Shown here: piece by piece, positions 11,770-22,060 of the stretch
Position numbering within the stretch: position 1 is the stretch's first letter
Layout: every line of letters begins with the position of its first letter
From: Cenococcum geophilum 1.58
Taxonomy: Eukaryota; Ascomycota; Dothideomycetes; Gloniales; Gloniaceae
NCBI GenBank assembly: GCA_001692895.1
Contig: KV748198.1
Span: 1,524,367 to 1,588,366, forward strand
Direction: 5' to 3'
Length of the DNA stretch: 64,000 bases
The notes under the pieces: model-generated
The model's input: the letters and a program-made list of their open reading frames with translations, nothing else
Database searches by the model: none
What the model was told of the DNA's origin: nothing
Made by a program: the position numbers and the translations under genes

Positions 11770-13810
11770 TATTAGCGACTTAGTTAATTAAGGCACGAGT
11801 ATAGTAAGAGGGACGCGCAAGCCTATATAATTAGACTGTCTATAAACGAGGATCTAGAGCTAGAGAAAGGAAAGGAGAAGAAGGGTAACGCTTAAAGTTT
11901 TATACAATCTTTTAGTTACGTAACTAAAACTATTTAAAACTGTCTACGATTATCCGCTACAATTTACCGTTTTCCACCAGTGCTATAACACTATAACGCG
12001 TTTTTATCTATTTGTCTAGGTTTATTAGAGTAACGGCTATAGAACTTTTTAAGCTTATAGGGACTATCTATAAAGTTCTATATAAGATACTAAGTAGGGT
12101 TTAAGCTATATCCTTTCTAATTAATATAATACTTTAACGTTCCCTTTATAAGTTTAAAGGGTAGTATTTCTTTAACTCTCTATTTGTCGTTACTATTAAC
12201 TTAAATCAATAGGGGAGGTTAATTTTTTTTATCTAGGTAATAAGTTATTTATAGCTTTTTATAGCTTACTTAGTAAAAAGACGGGGTAAACCTTAATTAA
12301 GTTTAGGAACTTTACCTTATATAAGTTACCTATCTTTTTAAGGACCTTATAGTGTCCTATTTAATAGTTTAGCTTATAGTTAGGCCGTTCCGTCTTTGGT
12401 TTTTATTATAACCTAGACTATATTACCTATAGTAACGTTAGGCTCGCGCCTATACTTATTTACCTACTATTTTATTAATTTATAAGCCTTTTCTAGATTT
12501 ATATAAGCAGCTTAATATATACTAATAGTTATATTCTAGTAGTTTATAAACCTCTAAACTAGGGGTTTACCGCTTTTTAGTCAAATACTAAGTTATTAGC
12601 AACTATTAGGTAGTAAGAAGATAGAGAGAACTATAAGAAACCCTAAAGCCTATTCTTTTACTCTTTAATATCTATTTACTAGGAGCCTAGTAGGAGTTTA
12701 AGGATTCTACTATTATTAGCTACTTTTTAGTAGCTATTTCTATTCTATCTAGAAATAAAAAAAAGCGCCTCTCTTCTTTTCTTTATATAAAATAGTTTTT
12801 TTAGAAAGAGAGAAGATCCTAGTTACCTTAGTATTTCCTTTCTCTCTCCTCTATATAGGTCGCAGTCTAGTAGTAGGTACTTTAGGGTTTATATAGCACC
12901 ATATTCCTTAAAGCATCTGCCTTTTTCGTCCTTCCCTATTACGAAAGTGGGCACGAGCTAGAATACAATATACTAAACGGGGTAGTAATTAAAGAAGGCT
13001 ACGTACGCGTAACTATACGTGGTTGATATAAAGACATTTGGATACAGAAACAGAATAGGTCAGGTCAACGTGGTTAAAGAAATAGGGGTGGTCATAGGAC
13101 GTGCGCAGGTGTTACGGGACGAACGTGCGCGGGTGACTCCCGTGACATTCCCTATTGTCTTAAAAAAATATTTAAAGTAGCCTTTTTCTAGCTTTAGCTA
13201 GAAGAAAGCCGATTATAGCCTTTTAGGATATCTATTTTTAGGGGTTTTAAGAGAAATGGAATAGCTTCCTTTATAGATCCTAGTATAGTGTTTTCCCTTA
13301 TTTTTATTCTATTGCTAATTATTTTCCTACTATTTTAGTATCTTTTTTCTTACTACTTTCCTAATATAGGCTAAGGAGGTATAAAAGCACTATATTTTTC
13401 TTCTAGAAAGGCCCTTTTTAGCTAGCTTATTTTCTATTTTATTTCTATAGATTTTTAGGTATAGTAGCTAGGAACCCAATAAAGGTTAATAGAGATATTC
13501 TTACTAGCTAGGTAGGAATAACTTTATATAATTTTAAAGACCAGTTCCTGTCCCTCTATAAAAGAATTAAGCTATAATCTTTTAATATAGTAACTTAGTT
13601 AATTAAGGTACGAGTATAGTAGGGAGGATATATATAAGCCCATACAATTAGATTATTTATTAATATGGATTTAAAGCTAGAGAAAAGAAAGGGGAAGGGT
13701 AGCGCCGCTTAAAGTAGGGTTTTTTATGCGGTTATATAGTTATATAACTACGGCCGTCTACTAAATTCTACCGCAATCTACTATAATCTACTAGTACTAT
13801 TATAAAGGCC
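11770..13810 (-). mobile_element. Internally deleted gypsy remnant (G3) between direct repeats
   Basis: Two direct repeats, about 11,775-12,000 and about 13,585-13,810, share the block TTAGTTAATTAAGG(C/T)ACGAGTAT and the following sequence, with RIP-type differences. Between them the minus strand (about 12,880-12,030) reads as a gypsy integrase C-terminus: YKLNYQIGHYKVLKKIGN, then LYKVKFLNLIKVYPVFLLSK. No RT is seen, so the unit looks like an LTR-flanked element with a large internal deletion. The exact LTR ends were not resolved. Confidence 0.5.
12850..13147 (-). repeat. Less-mutated LTR-like insert with terminal hairpin
   Basis: This stretch keeps CpA dinucleotides, unlike the RIPed DNA around it. 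On the minus strand it starts TGTCACGGGAG. The plus-strand segment 13,110-13,147 runs TGTTACGGGA...TCCCGTGACA, a 38-bp unit with 10-bp inverted ends. A similar TGTTACGGGAC start occurs at about 33,640. It is probably an LTR or LTR end of a younger gypsy; the inner end is uncertain. Confidence 0.4.
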
Positions 13811-14380
13811 TTAGAGTATATAACGGACTCTCTTAAAAGGTATATTAGGTAAGACGGTAGTTAGATAAATAAAGGTTTTACTAACGTCCTAGTAGAGATG
13901 TAGTTAGATAGATATAAGGTAAAGGGTTTTACTAGTGTTTTAAAAGGATTATAAAGGGAGCTGGTTCTTCTCTAAAGAAGAACCGGCGATTAGATTCTAA
14001 ATAGAAGAGGTTAAAAAGCAATTGTCCTTTAACACGTAAAGCTTATTCTACTTTTAACTTACCTTTAACTTATCTCCGACTTATCTATAACCCCTATTTA
14101 GCACTATTAATTAGATAATTATACGTTCTAATTAGACTGGCCTTTTATAGAGTACCTCTATGGCTATAGGTAGGTATTTAGGTAATTTATAAACCTTTAA
14201 CCTATAATATCTCTACCATCTATAGTTAGATTTAATAACAATAGTATTATTAAGCTCTATATTTTATATTATATAATTACAAAGTAATTAAACTATAAAG
14301 GCCAACTTAAAGCACTGCGTTTAAAATTATTAACGTTATTTTAGCGGGAGAACGGGAACTTTTTATACTAAGTACTAAAA
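13811..14380. other. RIPed repeat debris, edge of the gene island
   Basis: TpA-rich, CpA-poor sequence with no readable protein. At about 14,380 the composition changes to ordinary CpA-containing DNA, marking the boundary of the gene island. Confidence 0.55.
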
Positions 14381-14738
14381 GGATTAACGCATACGCCAAA
14401 CGACACGTATGGTTACCCGACCAGTTCTGACGTAAGCTGCGTCGTCACTGATGAGGCAATCAAGAAAGGGCTCTTTTCGTATATCAGACCCCAATATAAA
14501 AAGCAATGCGGCTTTCGACTGGCACTTCCTGAGATGCAGATGCGAATCCTGCCAACATCCTGCTAGCATATTCACTATTCGTTGGACTCGTAAAGCGTAT
14601 TCTACACCATAGAAACACTAATATAAAGAAAACCTTTATCTCGAAATCACATTTACCAAACCTGTTTTACGCGTAACAAGCAATAATTTGTCATATCTCA
14701 ATTCTCCTCTGACAACCTTTGCATCCTTAGAAATTAGA

Positions 14739-16430
14739 ATGGACATCATCAAATCTCTCCTTGCTGCAGATGAACTGATTGATCCAGCCTCGCGAACCTA
14801 CACCAAGGGAAGCCTGGTCTGGTCTGCGCAGAAATATCTAAAACCACAACTCGTGGCTCGACCGGGTTCTGTGGAGTCACTCTCTCGTCTTCTCGCGGCA
14901 CTCAATGATAATGATCTTGAATTTTCGATTAGATGCGGAGGCTGCGGACCTGCTTCAGCTAAAGATGTTCCAGTTAGCCTATCCGCCTTCGATAGGTTCG
15001 AATTTGATTGAGCAAATGAAACTGACACAACTGGAGTTGGGCAGGTATGGGGGGTTGACCGAAAAATGGAGGACTTTGCGCCAGGATATGCTAGTAGGTC
15101 CTGTTTCATCTTAAAACATCTTCCGACTAACTGTTTTTAAGCCATCAGTGCGAGATGTAGTATGTTGGAGTCAGAGGTGGGACTTTACAAGGCGGCATTG
15201 GATAGATATCTTCAGAGTATGACCTAGTATCAAACGAACTCGTGTGTAGATTAATCTATGAAGAAAAAAAGACTACGTGTACATCAGGAAGTCGTCGTCA
15301 GCTTCGTCAGATCTATGACGTATTTGGTTAATCAGTTATAGCTTCAAACGTCAGTCGGTTGACCAAGAACTGATGCGACTTCTAAAAGTTTCACAGGCCG
15401 ACACCTGGCCTCTGATCCGCAGAATATGCTCGACGCTCAAGTTGTGAAGATGAATGGGCAAGTTCTCTGGCTTCGAAGGAACCTGATCCGCTATGGGCAC
15501 TTAGAAGAGGTGGAAATTTCGTAGGTGCGCTTGGCAAGTCTTGGTTGAATGTTGTTTGTTCGAATGAGCTAACTGTTCCCGAAAGCCGTCGTCGCTCTAA
15601 ACTGAAGGTCTACCCGTATCCTTCATTAATTTATATTGTAGCTGCATATTAGCGTACCATCGTGATGCATTATCAGTACTTGCGAAAGTCATCCCAGAAT
15701 TTATAGATCGATGCAACGACCCAAAGGTAGAGATGCATTTTTACTGCCTCGATCTGACTCAGGGTTCTTTTCCTGGCCAATCTCCTCAATCAGGAATTGC
15801 AATCGCGAAGAGCACAACAGAAGTGATGCCGAATTTAAGTGGGCTCTAGACATCGAAGGTGCAGTGGATATGACGGAATCGATGACTTTGAGATAAATCT
15901 CTCAGCAATTCGGTAGTCGTTCCCAAGCACGTTTCTCCTTCCAATTTGAATCAGCGCTCACAGTATCACAGATAGCCTTGAAAAAATCAGGGTACTTACT
16001 AACCAGATGATGTCCGCAATCACTATCCCCTCAATAGATGAAAAATTAATTCTTAGGACATAGAAATGGTATAATGAACTGTTACGGGAAGATCCGAACC
16101 AGGGTGCAGGAGCGCTCGTGCTGATTGAAATAATGCAAAAAGTGAATATCATCGCGTTTCAATAATAGTAGCACTGTCTCAAAGCTTACAAACCATAGGC
16201 AGCATTCCACTCAATCAAATCTCCATCTGACAGTGCTTAGTCGCACACGAAAAATCAATATATCCTGCAGCTGGGAACTGGGGCAATGAAAGGATGTACT
16301 CCGGAATCTCACGCTCCGTGGCAGATATGTGAAATTTTCTGCCCGGCAGATGTCTTGCCTAGAGATTTTGAGTCTTTTCATAAGTCTGACAAGATCAGTC
16401 ATTCGAGTCATGGCAAGAGCTAGAGTCAGT
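14739..16430 (+). pseudogene. FAD-linked oxidoreductase (berberine-bridge/6-hydroxynicotine-oxidase type), decayed
   Basis: Starts at ATG 14,739 (MDIIKSLLAADELI). It reads as the FAD-binding PCMH domain: LVARPGSVESLSRLLAALND, then FSIRCGGCGPASAKDVPVSL. A TGA at 15,009 replaces an Arg codon, and frame changes follow: GVGQVWG then KMEDFAPGYAS, then VGVRGGTLQGGIG-TAG-ISSEY at about 15,170-15,230. Further pieces match the substrate and BBE regions: IPEFIDRCNDPKVEMHFYCL (about 15,690-15,750), KWYNELLREDPNQGAGA (about 16,062-16,115) and PRDFESFHKSDKI (about 16,355-16,400). Several stops are TGG-to-TAG, a RIP-like change. Such enzymes oxidise alcohols or alkaloid-like substrates with covalent FAD. 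This copy cannot make a full protein. Confidence 0.85.
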
Positions 16431-17336
16431 GTGGCAATAATCAGTTATGCGTGGGCCACCTCAAAATTTCAATGACGAAAACAACTGCAAAAATCTTCTG
16501 CTCTGTATTTCTTAGTTACAGCAATCGTATAACCCCTAGACAAATATACATAACTGGGTATATAATCGCCTAATTTGGGGTGATTATATAATTATTGCCA
16601 TCACTGGACTAGAGGCTAATGCAAGTAGATTTTTTGGGGAAATTTTGAGAAGATGAAGCGGGTGGAGAAAATGATGGGCCCGAAAGATAGACTGAAGGGC
16701 GCTTACTCGCTGTAGAATATGTGGCCGCTAATACAGGAGCCTGGTCCCTGTGTCTCAACTTCTGGAGAGGCGATACGGACTTCGATTGAACTCTACTTCA
16801 TATTGGCTAATGAAAATACGCCACTGTACATTCACTAGCGGAGCGCATGGATTCCCCTGCGTCGCTAATTCTACAGTTCCAATTCTCTGGTCATGGAAGT
16901 ATACACACCTCAACTTCACGAAGCTCATGTACGAATTCTAAGGCATCAAGTAAGTTTGTCTAGTGAATCTGGACTACAAGTCAAGGTTCGGATTTAAGAC
17001 CTTCCCGTTACTCACTTTTAATATATGCTATATGCTACTCCTATCTTCCGCAATTGTGGGTCCTGGTAATTGTTCGCAATACAGACTTGTTTGGTAATTC
17101 ACTTCCAGCCGGAGACTCGCCTTGTTTCCGGTCTAGCTTGCCTGCAATTTGACACTAATCACGGGATATACGAGCAGGCCATAGATCGGGGACATGAGGA
17201 TGCCAAAGGAGCTCGAACATTGGACCGGTTTTTTTTTGGAAAGCCACCTCCAGCAACACCTGCCTGGGTCAGTATAGCGCCAGTATTGGCCCCTGCCTTT
17301 CCCCTGTCCCCCCCTTGTACGAGGCTTTTACAGTAA
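16431..17336. other. Unassigned island DNA, weak coding look
   Basis: Ordinary composition with CpA retained. A plus-strand stretch at about 17,070-17,336 is open for 88 codons, but I recognise no domain and see no convincing start or intron signals. It could be the worn remains of a gene. Nothing firm is supported. Confidence 0.3.
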
Positions 17337-17620
17337 GTAAATAGTAGACCAGTTATACTACCTAGTGAATATACGCTACTACTAAAACTCCTACTTAATA
17401 CAATTTTACTAGCTAATTATCTATCTTTAGTGGCCTTCTAACATAGTTATGTAATATTATCTATATACTTCTCTCTTATATTTACCTTCTATATAGCTAT
17501 AAATATAGCTATAAAATAGTCTTCTTAAAGGTTTTACTAAGCCTATCTATTTATAATAGATTTAACAGAATCTAGAGCACGTAAGAGGCGTATAAGGGGG
17601 CCCCAACTTTATGCGGCAGG
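17337..17620. repeat. Small RIPed repeat fragment inside the gene island
   Basis: About 280 bp of CpA-poor, TpA-rich sequence (many CTATAG and TATAGC words) with sharp edges against normal DNA on both sides. It is probably a fragment of a transposon mutated with the rest of its family. No family match was found in the window. Confidence 0.5.
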
Positions 17621-19006
17621 TGGATCCTAATTTTCTCAAAAAAAGGGTCTATTATCTTGTCTTTCTCGGAAGAAATAAATCCAATGCTTAAGAATGACTG
17701 GATTTTTCAAAGTTTAATAGCTAACTAGATGAAATCGCTGCGCTACCAAGCGCTCAAGCCCCGGCTTCGCCCAGAATCTAGACGGCATCTAGACCATGCA
17801 CTAATGCACTATCACTGCATATTCGCCACCTTAGAATACTTTAGATTGTTGATCTACATGCCGTGAAGTCGTGTAGATAGATCGCCTTAGAGAAGCTCTC
17901 TACAATCAAGCTTCATGCTCATCAGATGGTCACCCTAAAAGGACCTACGTCACTAGACGCAACAGAATTATCCCGTTTTCAGCCCTCTGAAACGGCTTCT
18001 GAATGAGAAGGGTCATCGCTACTATTATGTTTTCCCAGTTTTACACCCGCCAATTAAAATGTTCATACGCATATTAGCGCCAGTGGCTTTCGATATGCTA
18101 TGAGATTGGATGCATGTTAAAAGGATTTCGCGCCGTGCGAGGGTACTATTTGACAAAACGCTAGGGGTGGCGCGCTGAGAAAACTAATGTGTATAATGGA
18201 AATCTGCAGCCGTCAATGAGTAATGAAAAGTATGGCTTTGCGCTAGACTTGGCGAGTCAGGTATACGAATCGTATCGTGTACTTCGTGTGATTCGGAAAA
18301 AGCTCACCGATCTGTGGAGCCTTCGAGTCGTGTGAAGGTTGAAAACTTTAACAAAAATAGAGGATCAATCGTTGTGATCCGCGATTGCAGCTGATCGGGA
18401 AAAAAAGGTTCGTGGCTTATCTTGTGATGTTAATTAGTCTCTTGTTTGAGAAAAACGATGAGGCGACAAAGCAGGGGTAGGTGTGGAGATTTCTCGTTTT
18501 TGCTTTTCTGACGATCCAGAAGTGGCTGAAGCACGGATAGTCAGCACGAGATATCTTTCCCCACGCAACGTGGACCTCAGCTTATATGTAGATATCTTTG
18601 TCTGAGGAATGAGCAGTCCTAGCCCTTACTTGTTTCGGGGCATTTTTTCTTGAGTGCTCTAAAATAAAGGTACCCGGCCCCTATGAGTGTGGAGTGAGCT
18701 GGCTTTTTTTGCTATCAGGCTAAATATTTCACAATTTGAATTTGACTTGTGGGATTGGAGAAGCGGGAGGCGTTGTGAGACGCTGAATGTTTTTGGCTAG
18801 TCATCTACTGGTGATCACTCTAGGTATTCTACTGCTGTTTCCTCTTCTTGCGCAACTCATGTCTTGAGTTACTGACGGTGTATGTTGAATGGCGCGGTTA
18901 AAGATCTGCTATGGTTAATCCGTCTCATTGCTGGTATATTAAACAGGTGTATACAAACAGACTGTTCCGTTGCCTACGCATATTTATGAAAGGTTATCCC
19001 TTGCAA
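17621..19006. other. Intergenic DNA without a supported gene
   Basis: Mixed composition with normal CpA content and short open frames only. No recognisable protein, RNA gene or transposon end was seen. Confidence 0.4.
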
Positions 19007-19436
19007 TAGGGGGGTTTCGATGAACTGACGGAAGGTATCTGACGGAAGGTATCTGACGGAAGGTAAAGCTAATTTTTAGTACTTACACCTACATTTAGCG
19101 CGACCTTCCGGCAATTGGTCAAGTAGGGGTTTCGATAGAGAGCAATCCTTGCCTCTCACTAACTCGACGGTTCGATCAACTTGGCGCGCGAGATCAAAAG
19201 ACATAGTGGCAAGGATTAACTGTGCGAAATTTGGAGTCGCTGGTTGCTGTTAACAAAACAGGGGGCTGGCTTAAAGTTCTGATGAAAATATTCATCAAAA
19301 CTTTTGATATTTGCCAAGAATCGAATCTGACGGAAGGTCCAACTAACTACATACTGCTAGCACGCGAAGATCGCCTCGATTCGAGTTGCATTACCTTCCG
19401 TCAGATACCTTCCGTCAGTTTATCGAAACCCCCCTA
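19007..19436. mobile_element. MITE with 43-bp terminal inverted repeats and TA target duplication
   Basis: The left terminal repeat at 19,009-19,051 begins GGGGGGTTTCGATGAACTGA. The right one at 19,392-19,434 is its reverse complement over 43 bp with one mismatch (G/A at position 14). Both are flanked by TA (19,007-19,008 and 19,435-19,436), the target of Tc1/mariner-pogo transposases. The repeat itself contains TCTGACGGAAGGTA; the left end has a further tandem copy, and a related copy lies internally at about 19,326. The 426-bp body has no transposase and only a spurious 71-codon frame, so the element is non-autonomous. It shows no RIP, which suggests a single or recent copy. Confidence 0.9.
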
Positions 19437-20275
19437 ATGGTAGTGTCCTACCATCAGGTGATTCGTGCACTGGCAAAATAATCATTGAGTATTTCAACTT
19501 GACCCGATTGGTTCTGTTGGCTACCCTCTTATCGATAACTGTAGGACACATTTTACGGTTGTAGGGGATAATACTCTCGCTGTTGGTAGAGATATCACAT
19601 ATCTATTATGGTATGTCGCCGAGACAGCTTTAGGCCCCACGCAAAGTAGATAGAACCGTTGGAGACTGTTTCGCCGAGGAATCTGATTACTAAGACTGAC
19701 TAAACTGAAGAAAAAATAGGACAGCTGCGGCTGGTGAAGTTGTTAGGTAATGTTGCCGCTATTGCTGGCTGTCTGCATGTTAAAGCAGGCCTAAGGGCTT
19801 AAAAGTGAAAGCGGTTTTGGGGTATGTAGGCCTTGTTTCTCTGCAGTTGACGAAGCCCAATTTAAGAGCTGGAGGTCGTGTTTGCAGTAATGCAGCCCAA
19901 AATGATGTCTCAAGGATGGGACGACGTGTAGTTGCGTCGTTTGGTGAAATCTCTCCCGCTTGTCCAATGACCTCATCACGAATGGGCATCTCCTCATGTG
20001 GGTTCCCTATGCAACAGGATAAGGCCTCCACAGCCATTAGCTCTAGCAAGACAAGGTTAGCTACCTATAGAGGCTTTGTCGTACAAGCTCAAATCTCAGT
20101 TGTCGAGAAGCTGCAGGATTTCATGCGCAGTGCAGATCAATAATTGCAACCCATCCGATCGATAGGGTGTTACAAATAATAGATACCGGTCGTGAGAAGC
20201 AAAAGTATTGCATGCCTCATGAATATCTTTTTCCTTAGAATTTCAATGCATAGGTAGTGTCGCAGTCATAGCTTC
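19437..20275. other. Intergenic region downstream of the GNAT gene
   Basis: Normal-composition DNA 3' of the minus-strand acetyltransferase. Overlapping short frames on both strands at 19,780-20,143 mirror one another and show no known domain. No gene is supported. Confidence 0.4.
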
Positions 20276-21248
20276 TCATTCCTCCGCCTTGAAGCAGTTC
20301 CAAGTCCGCCACAGATTGCACGATAAGTTCCGACGTCGTTTCTGTGGACATCGGACACCAATCCAAAGTTCGATAGATGTGACGTTTGCTGGCTCCTTTT
20401 CGTTACACGCAAAGGAATCTCGGCTCTCGTCGGGTAATTCATATCCCTCGATTTGGACCCTCACCTCCTCCTGAAAACCAGCTTTGGTAAATACTTTGAC
20501 ACCCATCTTAGCGGCGGACACGCCAATAGGGACGCGGTCGAGATCTGCGAGGCGTGTGCACCAGTTTGTAAGCCTTGTGCCATGTCCATGTTTCCAGTAG
20601 GCCGGATGTACAGCAAGCGTGGTGAGCCGCATTTGGCCGGTTAAGTACCTGTCGACAGTAAGATAACCGTTAGTTGTGATCTCAGGGATCGATGGATAAC
20701 ATGGAGTCTACTTTGCTTTAGCTGGAGCAGTCGCTTCGGAATACAGTTCCCCGCCTTTGATGCACTGATCTCTTTGCTGTAGGGTTTCACTCTGGGTACT
20801 ATAGGTTGATGTTCCTAATGAGACTTCGTTAGAGTAATTTCCAAGTCTCAAAGTAAAAAATTGCGCTCTTACCCTTTGGTTGAAAGACCCCAGATCGTCG
20901 TGAATGGGGTGGAAGTGAAATGCTGGCAACACCGACTATGACCTTGCCATCAGAGCTTGTTTGAGACTTAGAGGGGCTCAACCTTTGTAAAGCTTTGTAG
21001 ACTCTGTTCGTCTCGTTTTTATCAGGGATTTGTTCAGCAACAAGGACAATGCTGTTGGGATCCAGCATGGCAGCTTCGTACTCGGCCTGATAACTGGCAA
21101 CAGTGTCTTCTGGAAAAGCATCGTAATGAGGCCTTTGGAAGTGGAATACCGGAGAGTGAAAGAAACCTGCAGCTGCCACGAGTGCTATTCGGTCAAGTTC
21201 GTCCAGTCTTGCAAGCCGGACTCCATCGATTTTAGGAAGGGAATCCAT
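20276..21248 (-). CDS. GNAT-family N-acetyltransferase, two introns
   Basis: Proposed exons (minus) are 21,248-20,873, 20,814-20,712 and 20,648-20,276, giving 283 aa in one frame. Intron 1 (58 nt) has GTAAGA, CTAAC and CATTAG. Intron 2 (63 nt) has GTAGAC, CTAAC and GACAG. The protein starts MDSLPKIDGVRLARLDELDR, the usual opening strand of a fungal GNAT. The acetyl-CoA loop is in LTTLAVHPAYWKHGHGTRL (about residues 168-186), followed by VSAAKMGVKVFTKAGF, the conserved C-terminal acetyl-CoA/substrate half. It should transfer acetyl from acetyl-CoA to an amine; the substrate is unknown and no signal peptide is seen. It is divergent from the Zn2Cys6 regulator. The weak point is the non-canonical GTAGAC donor; without that intron a TAG stop follows KAK. 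Confidence 0.8.
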
Positions 21249-22060
21249 AAGTGTTATGTAGCTTCACCGGAGGTCCACGGGTCTTCAGGCGACTTTAATA
21301 GTGCTGGAGGGTCCTATTTAGATCAGACAGGCGGTGATTGGTAGCAGCAAGGACATACCCGAATGGTGGAAATAGCAAATGTTAAGCCATGATCAAAACA
21401 TGTACGGTGAGGCTGTCTTTATCTGTGCACAGCTCTCCACGCAACTAGGTGGTAAGAAGCTTCCCGCACGGGTATCTGCACTTCAGCATCATCGGAAAGA
21501 GATTCACTGGAACACAGGTGCACGGGAAGGCACATTTTCGTCAGGCAAAGCCCGTTGGGCAGAGAGCTTGTCGGGTTGCATATGCATTGCAGTGACCTTG
21601 GTGGACGGTGATGAGCATATCTACACCGATGAGGTCCCTACTTGGGAAAGCGAAGCGGGCTGACAGGGAGACGACACGCTGGGGGGCGTCGAAATTTCGC
21701 GACCCCCATCGCCCTCGTGGGGCACCCAACCACGCTAACTTTCCGCCTCGTTTCTCAGGCAAACAACAGCGTTATCCGGAGCAGGCGTGGCGGGTCCTGA
21801 TCGGTTTGGCGAGGAAATCGTGGGGCTACATGCGAAAATACAGCGACGGCGACAGCTAGTACAAAGACGACAGCAATAACGACAGCTGGACTGCTCCCGC
21901 TCAACGCCCGCTAAGAACGAGATTGCCTCGAAGTCGCCCAGACCGATATCATGATGGGCGTATCCCTCTTCCAGATCCACAGCGCGACAACCATCACCCC
22001 CGGAACACGGTGAGACTTCGACGGCTTCAGAACGAGATAGGACAGCGCGCTGCACGAGGA
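21249..22060. promoter_or_regulatory. Shared upstream region of divergent GNAT and regulator genes
   Basis: About 0.8 kb lies between the GNAT start (21,248, minus) and the first reliable Met of the regulator (22,061, plus). Several short frames overlap here on both strands. The regulator frame stays open back to a TAG at 21,857; an ATG at 21,830 lies in that frame but before the stop. No specific binding site can be named. Confidence 0.4.

Noticed and set aside
1..14350. Functional retrotransposon genes
   Set aside because: Every pol region has multiple TAG/TAA stops and active-site changes consistent with RIP.
19222..19437. 71-codon frame
   Set aside because: It lies within the MITE and runs through its right inverted repeat.
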